From contig CAIOUK010000071.1 in NCBI GenBank assembly GCA_903861445.1, positions 1-11,012 on the forward strand: a stretch of DNA of 11,012 nucleotides. Reading direction: 5' to 3'. The first letter of the stretch is position 1; each line of letters starts with the position of its first letter. Below, piece by piece: positions 6,997 through 11,012 of this stretch. This DNA is from an uncultured Verrucomicrobia subdivision 3 bacterium (lineage in GTDB: Bacteria > Verrucomicrobiota > Verrucomicrobiia > Limisphaerales > UBA11358). The translations under genes and the position numbers were made by a program. The notes beneath the pieces were generated by a model. It was not told the origin of the DNA and did no database searches. It worked only from the letters and a program-made list of their open reading frames with translations.

Positions 6997-7764
6997 ATGT
7001 TACTTCGCATCAGTTTAATTATTGCCATTTTGGCCGGCCTCGGTGCCGGTGTAATTTCCTATCTGGAAGTTTCCAAGAAAATTCCGGTGCTCGTCCAGCA
7101 GCGCAATGACGAGCATTCCGCCAAGGTCACGGCGTTGGCCAACCTTTCCAAAACCAAAACCGAGCTGGCCAAAACCAAAAACACCCTGGCGCAAACCCAG
7201 CAAGATTTGGCCGAAACCAAAAGTGACCGCGACAAAGCGGTGGAACGCGCGGACGCTCAAAGCAAACGCGCCGATGAACTCACCGATAAACTCGCCAAAG
7301 CCACACAGGAGCGCGACGATGTGCAGAACCAGCTTGCGCAATACAAAGCCACCGGGTTGACGCCGGAGCAGGTTTTGACCTTGGGTCAGACTTTGAAGGA
7401 GGCGCAGACGCAGATTGCCGCCATTACCGCAGAAAAGGCTTTCTTCAAGCGCAAGTGGGAAGTTACCAAAGCCCAGCTTGCCAAAGTGATGGGGCCGGAC
7501 ACCGATGTCAAACTTCGCGCCGATCTCAAAGGCAAAATCATTGTGGTGGATCCGAAATGGGATTTTGTGGTTTTGGATATTGGAGAAGATCAAGGAGCCG
7601 TCAAAGATGGCGAATTGTTGGTTAGCCGCGATGGCAAGCTGGTCGCCAAAGTGGTTCTGCGCAGCGTGCAGAAAGATCGCAGCATCGCCAACGTCATGCC
7701 TGGCTGGAAACTGGGCGAACCCATCGAAGGTGACGAAGTCACGCCCGCGCATCCGGCTTCGTGA
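6997..7764 (+). CDS. Membrane-anchored coiled-coil protein with C-terminal beta domain (MreC-like layout), unassigned
   Basis: Not recognised as a named gene. Seen: 255 aa; an uncleaved N-terminal membrane anchor (about residues 3-23); a long coiled coil (about 40-160) whose core is a run of seven-residue units (LAKTKNT, LAQTQQD, LAETKSD and so on, about 50-119); then a beta-rich domain (about 178-250) starting KGKIIVVDPKWDFVVLDIGEDQG, with LLVSRDGKLVAKVVLRSV and a final GDEVTP. The order anchor, coiled coil, beta domain resembles MreC, the cell-shape protein, but motif identity is not strong enough to call it that. Most of the protein should face the periplasm. The last codon is one base from the next gene, a lipoprotein, so the two are almost certainly co-expressed and may act together at the cell envelope (inference). 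Confidence 0.85.
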   Translation: MLLRISLIIAILAGLGAGVISYLEVSKKIPVLVQQRNDEHSAKVTALANLSKTKTELAKTKNTLAQTQQDLAETKSDRDKAVERADAQSKRADELTDKLAKATQERDDVQNQLAQYKATGLTPEQVLTLGQTLKEAQTQIAAITAEKAFFKRKWEVTKAQLAKVMGPDTDVKLRADLKGKIIVVDPKWDFVVLDIGEDQGAVKDGELLVSRDGKLVAKVVLRSVQKDRSIANVMPGWKLGEPIEGDEVTPAHPAS

Positions 7765-7765
7765 A

Positions 7766-7936
7766 ATGAAATTTCGTCCCGCTAACCTGCTTCTGCTGCT
7801 GGCCTTGCTGGCTCTTGTTGGAAGCCTTTGCGGTTGCGCCAGCACGGAGCCTGATAACATTTCGGTTCGTCCTTGGAATTCAGCCGAAGGCTGGCAGGGC
7901 GGAGCTCTACAGGGGATGGACTACCAGCACCGCTAA
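7766..7936 (+). CDS. Small predicted lipoprotein (56 aa), unknown function
   Basis: Seen: a basic start (MKFRPAN), a leucine-rich signal sequence (residues 8-21) and a lipobox-like LCGC with the acylated cysteine at position 24. The mature part is only about 32 residues, STEPDNISVRPWNSAEGWQ followed by a Gly-rich end and YQHR. The RPWN...GW pattern reminds me of small Verrucomicrobia lipoproteins, but this is recollection. The ATG follows the stop of the upstream membrane protein gene after one base (TGA-A-ATG), so translation is probably coupled. Its TAA overlaps the stop codon of the convergent folate gene. The signal peptide, lipobox and tight coupling argue for a real gene despite its size. 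Confidence 0.75.
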   Translation: MKFRPANLLLLLALLALVGSLCGCASTEPDNISVRPWNSAEGWQGGALQGMDYQHR

Positions 7937-8505
7937 TTTTTTCGTTTCACACCCTTTGCCGGCGTGAAAATAAAATCCACCTTCGCATCGTGCGGTTCAG
8001 TGGGAATTTTTTCCAGCAGTTGAAAATTATGGCACACGCCGCATTTGATCCCGCTCGCCTCCGCCAAAATCCGGTCGTAAAATCCTCGCCCGCGACCAAG
8101 CCGGTTGCCGCTTAAGTCAAACGCCATTCCCGGAACGAGCACCAAGTCGAATTGATTCAGGGCAATTTCTTCGCAGCCCGCCGCCGGTTCGCGCACGCCA
8201 AATTTTCCGATGACGATGTCTGTCGCCAGCGTGTGAATTATTTTTGCGCCGTAAATTTTTTTCTCCGCGTCAAAAAAGGGCAGGGCGCAGTTCACGCCCA
8301 GCGCCAGTGACATTTCCAGCATCGGCCAGACATCCAGTTCGTCCGGCAGCGGCGCGAAAAACAAAATCGTGTGCGCGCTCGGAATCTGTGCCTGCAACCG
8401 CTCGCACAGCTCGATGGATTCCACCGCCCGCACCGCGTCGGAAATTTTTTCCAGCCGCGCGCGAAGGTGTGCGCGCAGGTCGGATTTGGAATTTTGAACG
8501 TTCAT
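7933..8505 (-). CDS. 5-formyltetrahydrofolate cyclo-ligase (MTHFS)
   Basis: ATP-dependent conversion of 5-formyl-THF to 5,10-methenyl-THF, salvaging folate in one-carbon metabolism; cytoplasmic. Seen: 190 aa, the usual family length; a basic N-terminal helix; LFFAPLPDELDVWPM (48-62); VPGMAFD (124-130) and RLGRGRGFYDR (135-145), the family's ATP/phosphate-binding signature; and EPHDAKVDFIFTP near the C-terminus, matching the usual E-x-H-D-x-x-x-D-x-x-x-T-P ending. The ATG at 8505 fits the family start. The downstream end overlaps the small lipoprotein gene by 4 bases, tail to tail. Upstream, 32 bases separate it from the AT-rich lipoprotein gene on the same strand, with which it may share a transcript. 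E. coli calls this gene ygfA or fau. Confidence 0.95.
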   Translation of the reverse strand: MNVQNSKSDLRAHLRARLEKISDAVRAVESIELCERLQAQIPSAHTILFFAPLPDELDVWPMLEMSLALGVNCALPFFDAEKKIYGAKIIHTLATDIVIGKFGVREPAAGCEEIALNQFDLVLVPGMAFDLSGNRLGRGRGFYDRILAEASGIKCGVCHNFQLLEKIPTEPHDAKVDFIFTPAKGVKRKN

Positions 8506-8537
8506 TGCAGCATTTTTTTGGAATCATCAAATTATTA

Positions 8538-9173
8538 TTATTTTGAAGCTCTTTGACGGAGAGCGTGTTCAGCGGAAATGCTTACTCCACCAGCAAATCC
8601 TTGAGTTGATGCAACTTTCTCAACTAATTCCAATGGCGTGTTTGGGTTTGAAACAATGGCCATCAATGCTCCTTGATAAGCTGGATTTTTGCCTCGTTCA
8701 AATTCCTCGTCAAAATGTCTGGCTAGAAATTCCCTTGAACATGACTGGCTGTGAAATACGCAATCTTGGATGCTTGGACAGGTTTGGTGGATTTTCTCAA
8801 GCAACTCATCGGTATATTTTACCTTTGGATTGGAAAATGATTCTAGGAAAACGCGCTTATGTTGGTCTTTTTTTAGATCCCACCTTTCCATAATTCCAAG
8901 AGTCGGATTGTTTTCCAGCAATGGCATTAAATGTTTGTTTGCATCAGCATCTTCCTTTGCTTTTTGTTTGGCAGTTGATTCATTTATAACCATCACAGTG
9001 ACGATTGGAATTTGAATTGGGAGAGTTGCAGTATCAAGTGCGGCTGCTGTTATCTTTTCCTTAGTTGTTGGCTGATGCATTCCCCAGCCATAGTTTGATC
9101 TTGCTCCAATACTAAAACAGCCCGATGTGAATAAGGGGATGAGCAAAAGAAAATATGGGACGATTTTTTTCAT
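8538..9173 (-). CDS. Hypothetical lipoprotein with LRV-like helical repeats, atypical base composition
   Basis: Not recognised. Seen: 211 aa; a signal sequence ending in a lipobox-like TSGC (C19), so probably a membrane-anchored lipoprotein; a segment DTATLPIQIPIV (47-58) recalling small enterobacterial YceK/YidQ-type lipoproteins; and a C-terminal half with helical units of the form NP-x-x-TP-x-ELLEK (SNPKVKYTDELLEK at 113-126, SNPNTPLELVEK at 175-186), like leucine-rich-repeat-variant (LRV) motifs. Three cysteines (C132, C138, C145) lie between the two units. The DNA is clearly richer in A+T than its neighbours (a sampled 60-base line, 8881-8940, is 37% GC against roughly 60% or more in rarA), which suggests later acquisition. 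It sits between rarA and the folate gene on the same strand. Start ATG at 9173, with a weak GAAG six bases upstream. Confidence 0.75.
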   Translation of the reverse strand: MKKIVPYFLLLIPLFTSGCFSIGARSNYGWGMHQPTTKEKITAAALDTATLPIQIPIVTVMVINESTAKQKAKEDADANKHLMPLLENNPTLGIMERWDLKKDQHKRVFLESFSNPKVKYTDELLEKIHQTCPSIQDCVFHSQSCSREFLARHFDEEFERGKNPAYQGALMAIVSNPNTPLELVEKVASTQGFAGGVSISAEHALRQRASK

Positions 9174-9217
9174 GGCAGCTTCAGTTTAGCCGCGGTTTGC
9201 TGGTTCGCGTGAATTGA

Positions 9218-9246
9218 ATAAAACACATGAGCATTAAATTTATCAA
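9218..9246 (-). promoter_or_regulatory. Possible promoter of the AT-rich lipoprotein gene
   Basis: On the minus strand TTGATA (9241-9246, 5/6 match to the -35 box) is followed after 17 bases by TTTTAT (9218-9223, 4/6 match to the -10 box), in the 77-base gap after the rarA stop. It would give a leader of about 35-40 bases. AT-rich DNA makes chance matches likely, so this is weak. Confidence 0.3.
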
Positions 9247-9250
9247 TGTG

Positions 9251-10630
9251 TCAGCCACCGATTTTTCCACGTGTAGCTTTGAATTGTTTTCGCCAGTTTT
9301 CCAGCCGTTCCTTGATTTTCTTTTCCACGCCTTGTTCGGTCGGCTCGTAATAAGTTTTGTCCACGCCCAGATAATCTTGTGCGACAAAATGGTCTTTGCC
9401 GTCGTGCGCGTATTCGTAGCCTTTGCCGTGGCCGAGACGTTCCGCGCCCTTGTAGCTCGCATCGCGCAAATGTTCCGGCACGGCCAGCGTGCGACCGGAG
9501 CGCACGTCTTCCAGCGCGGCATCAATCGCCATGTAAGCGGAATTACTTTTGTTCGCCGTCGCGATGTAAATCGTCGCTTCCGCCAATGGAATCCGCGCTT
9601 CCGGCCAGCCGACAAATTCTGACGCGGCGAGACACGCATTCGCCAAAACCAACGCCATCGGGTCGGCAAGGCCGACATCTTCCGCCGCGCAAATCACGAT
9701 GCGCCGCGCGATGAAGCGCGGGTCTTCGCCGGCGTGGATCATTTTCGCGAGCCAGTAAAGCGCCGCGTCGGGATCGCTGCCGCGCATGGATTTGATGAAC
9801 GCGGAAATCGTGTCGTGATGCGCGTCGCCGTCGCCGTCATAAACCACGGCCTTTTTCTGGATGCTCTGCTCGGCGACTTGGAGCGTGATACGGATGACGC
9901 CATCGGACTCCGGCGCGGTGGTGAGCGCGGCGATTTCCAGCGAGTTCAAAGCCTTGCGCGCGTCGCCGTCGGAAATTTTGGCGAGATGGCGCAACGCATT
10001 TTCGTCGGCAGAAATTTTCATGTAGCCGAGTCCGCGTTCTTCGTCGGTCAAAGCGCGTTGCAACAGCGAAAACAAATCTTCCTCGGTCAACGGTCGCAAT
10101 TCAAAAATCTGCGAGCGCGAAACGAGCGGCGAGTTGACGAAGAAAAATGGATTGTGCGTGGTCGCGCCAATGAGCTTGATGACGCCGCTTTCCACGTCCG
10201 GCAGCAAAACGTCCTGCTGCGATTTGTTGAAGCGGTGGATTTCGTCAATGAAGAGAATCGTGGAAGCGCCGGTGTTTTCAAGGCGATTGGCGGCGGCGGA
10301 CAAGACGCGACGCATGTCGGCGACGTTGGATTCCACGCCGGAGAGTCGTTCAAATTTGGATTTCGTCTGGCGCGCGATGATTTGGGCGAGCGAAGTTTTT
10401 CCCGTTCCCGGCGGGCCGTAAAAAATCAGCGACTGGACGCGGTCAGCCTCGATGGCGCGGCGGAGCAACTGGTCGGAGCCGAGGATGTGCGATTGGCCGG
10501 CGTATTCATCGAGGTTGCGCGGGCGCATCCGCGCGGCGAGCGGGCGGCTGCGGAAGGTTTCCGCCGCAGGCGCGGGATTTTCCGCCGGCAATTTTTCTGC
10601 CAGTTGGGAAAACAGTTCGTCGCGCGCCAT
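9251..10630 (-). CDS. rarA: Replication-associated recombination protein A (AAA+ ATPase)
   Basis: AAA+ ATPase of the RarA/MgsA/WRNIP1 family, which acts at stalled replication forks and interacts with SSB in the bacteria studied. Seen: Walker A GPPGTGKT (residues 72-79), Walker B ILFIDE (125-130) with the family signature IHRFNKSQQD (131-140), sensor-1 region GATTHNP (155-161), and an arginine-finger-like SR (171-172). The C-terminal tetramerisation domain contains IVICAAEDVGLADP and PEARIPLAEA, and the protein ends with the family's YLG-x-x-x-x-YYEPTEQGVE-type tail. Length 459 aa, near E. coli RarA (447 aa), so apparently intact. ATG at 10630 is chosen; no Shine-Dalgarno sequence precedes it. 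Upstream lie a palindromic element and a terminator, so rarA probably begins its own transcript. Confidence 0.97.
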   Translation of the reverse strand: MARDELFSQLAEKLPAENPAPAAETFRSRPLAARMRPRNLDEYAGQSHILGSDQLLRRAIEADRVQSLIFYGPPGTGKTSLAQIIARQTKSKFERLSGVESNVADMRRVLSAAANRLENTGASTILFIDEIHRFNKSQQDVLLPDVESGVIKLIGATTHNPFFFVNSPLVSRSQIFELRPLTEEDLFSLLQRALTDEERGLGYMKISADENALRHLAKISDGDARKALNSLEIAALTTAPESDGVIRITLQVAEQSIQKKAVVYDGDGDAHHDTISAFIKSMRGSDPDAALYWLAKMIHAGEDPRFIARRIVICAAEDVGLADPMALVLANACLAASEFVGWPEARIPLAEATIYIATANKSNSAYMAIDAALEDVRSGRTLAVPEHLRDASYKGAERLGHGKGYEYAHDGKDHFVAQDYLGVDKTYYEPTEQGVEKKIKERLENWRKQFKATRGKIGG

Positions 10631-10636
10631 ACAGAG

Positions 10637-10666
10637 AAGTTAGCAGTTGGCGGAAAGTTTGCCCAA
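10637..10666 (-). promoter_or_regulatory. Weak candidate promoter of rarA
   Basis: On the minus strand TTGGGC (10661-10666) and TAACTT (10637-10642) are 18 bases apart, with the -10 ending 6 bases before the ATG. If used, the mRNA would be leaderless or almost so. Its spacing to the start codon resembles that of the better cysI promoter, but the box matches are poor. Confidence 0.2.
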
Positions 10667-10683
10667 AATAAAAAGCAAGTTGC

Positions 10684-10750
10684 GGAGCGCCGAGCATTGC
10701 CCGGCAAGAACGCTGCGGTTGAAATCTGGCCGAGCAATGCTCGGCGTTCC
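10684..10750. repeat. Inverted-repeat element with 22-base arms (REP-like)
   Basis: Left arm 10684-10705 and right arm 10729-10750 are inverted copies of each other over 22 bases with two mismatches, separated by a 23-base spacer. Each arm is itself nearly palindromic: the right arm contains GCCGAGCA-A-TGCTCGGC, so it can form either two small hairpins or one large one. The core CGCCGAGCATTGC is shared exactly between the arms. It lies between the minus-strand terminator and rarA, with no reading frame of its own. The layout suggests a dispersed mobile palindrome (REP/BIME type). Confidence 0.75.
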
Positions 10751-10787
10751 CAGAAAATAAAAAAGCCCGCAACGGGTGGCGGGCTTT
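10751..10787 (-). terminator. Rho-independent terminator, leftward
   Basis: Perfect 9-base-pair stem AAAGCCCGC/GCGGGCTTT (10762-10770 and 10779-10787) around an 8-base loop. Read on the minus strand it is followed directly by TTTTTTATTTT. On the plus strand the stem is followed by GATTGCC, so it is directional: it ends transcripts coming from the right edge of the window. No gene on that strand is recognised between here and the edge. Confidence 0.8.
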
Positions 10788-10822
10788 GATTGCCGGGTGA
10801 AAACGGTCTCCGTCCGGCAATC
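10788..10822. other. Perfect hairpin abutting the terminator
   Basis: GATTGCCGG (10788-10796) and CCGGCAATC (10814-10822) form a 9-base-pair stem around 17 bases, in which ACGG/CCGT can form a smaller stem on the minus strand. It begins at the very base after the terminator stem ends, so on a leftward transcript the two hairpins stack back to back at the 3' end, as in the tail of a structured RNA. Confidence 0.6.
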
Positions 10823-11012
10823 TTGAAAAAACCCCCGCCATTGCCGTGTGGAACTCGATCCGTTGAACATATGTTACCATATGTGGGACTTGCCCGGCGG
10901 CTTACAACTTTCGGACGCAATGCCGACGTGCTGGCCACCGTCTGCGGCTCATCCCGAGTTCGTTTTAATTACGGTCCAAGGACTGTTGCCAATCACGCAC
11001 AGGGCAGGGAAA
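10823..11012 (-). other. Gene-free structured region, possible non-coding RNA on the minus strand
   Basis: No convincing protein-coding frame. Complementary pieces: GAACTCG (10851-10857) with CGAGTTC (10955-10961) closes a domain of about 110 bases. Inside it are the perfect hairpin ACATATG/CATATGT (10867-10873, 10878-10884; loop TTAC) and a bulged stem GCCGACG/CGTCTGCGGC (10922-10928, 10939-10948). Outside it CCGT/ACGG pieces can extend the stem. A -35-like TTGGCA (10987-10992, minus strand) could start a transcript near 10957 that would end at the terminator after about 200 bases. The RNA family is not identified. The strand assignment rests only on the terminator direction. Confidence 0.3.

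Noticed and set aside
9734..10789. A 351-codon plus-strand open frame opposite rarA, and similar ones at 1799-2629, 2653-3363 and 7015-7860
   Set aside because: All lie opposite or across well-supported genes and show no recognisable motifs; the first even runs through the palindromic element and the terminator.
10762..10990. Firm assignment as 6S RNA, tmRNA or RNase P RNA
   Set aside because: No tmRNA tag sequence or CCA end, no RNase P GAAAGTCCGG core, and the long rod with central bubble of 6S was not reconstructed by hand; left as an unassigned candidate RNA.
10881..11012. A plus-strand frame from ATG at 10881 open to the window edge (44 codons)
   Set aside because: Starts inside the ACATATG/CATATGT hairpin, has no ribosome-binding site, is Pro/Trp/His-rich without similarity to anything I recognise, and covers the structured region. 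The extension to the right is needed to decide.

Overview
The window looks like chromosomal DNA of a Verrucomicrobiota-type bacterium (Pedosphaera/Limisphaera-like). This is inferred from three things: the style of the proteins (a prepilin peptidase with a large cytoplasmic insert, a small lipoprotein with an RPWN...GW tail), the GC-rich palindromic intergenic elements, and the near absence of Shine-Dalgarno sequences before the genes. No database search was possible, so the phylum is a judgement and not a measurement. No tRNA, rRNA, CRISPR array, transposase or phage gene was seen.

Layout. At the left edge a prepilin peptidase gene (10-1074, +) meets, with only 4 bases between, a convergent sulfate-assimilation operon on the minus strand. 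In transcription order this is cysI (5683-4019), cysH (4015-3353), cysD (3339-2401) and cysN (2395-1079). CysD/CysN activate sulfate to APS, CysH is a PAPS-type reductase, and CysI reduces sulfite to sulfide. The APS kinase (CysC) needed to make PAPS and the flavoprotein partner of CysI (CysJ) are absent from the window. A good sigma70-like promoter lies just before cysI. Upstream of it is a three-armed palindromic element (5751-5822) that reaches into the stop codon of a UbiA-like membrane prenyltransferase gene (6680-5817, -).

The 300-base divergent gap 6681-6996 carries a consensus-like promoter for a two-gene plus-strand unit. The first gene encodes a membrane-anchored coiled-coil protein (6997-7764), the second a 56-residue lipoprotein (7766-7936). 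This unit ends by overlapping the stop codon of a convergent 5-formyltetrahydrofolate cyclo-ligase gene (8505-7933, -). Next on the minus strand come an AT-richer, unrecognised lipoprotein gene (9173-8538) and the replication-repair ATPase gene rarA (10630-9251).

The last 380 bases (10631-11012) hold no convincing gene but much structure: a second palindromic element (10684-10750), a rho-independent terminator pointing leftward (10751-10787), a second perfect hairpin beside it, and a foldable stretch up to the edge. A leftward transcript must enter this terminator from the right, so the region is the best candidate in the window for an undescribed structured RNA. No complete new protein system was found; the other genes are housekeeping or small envelope genes.
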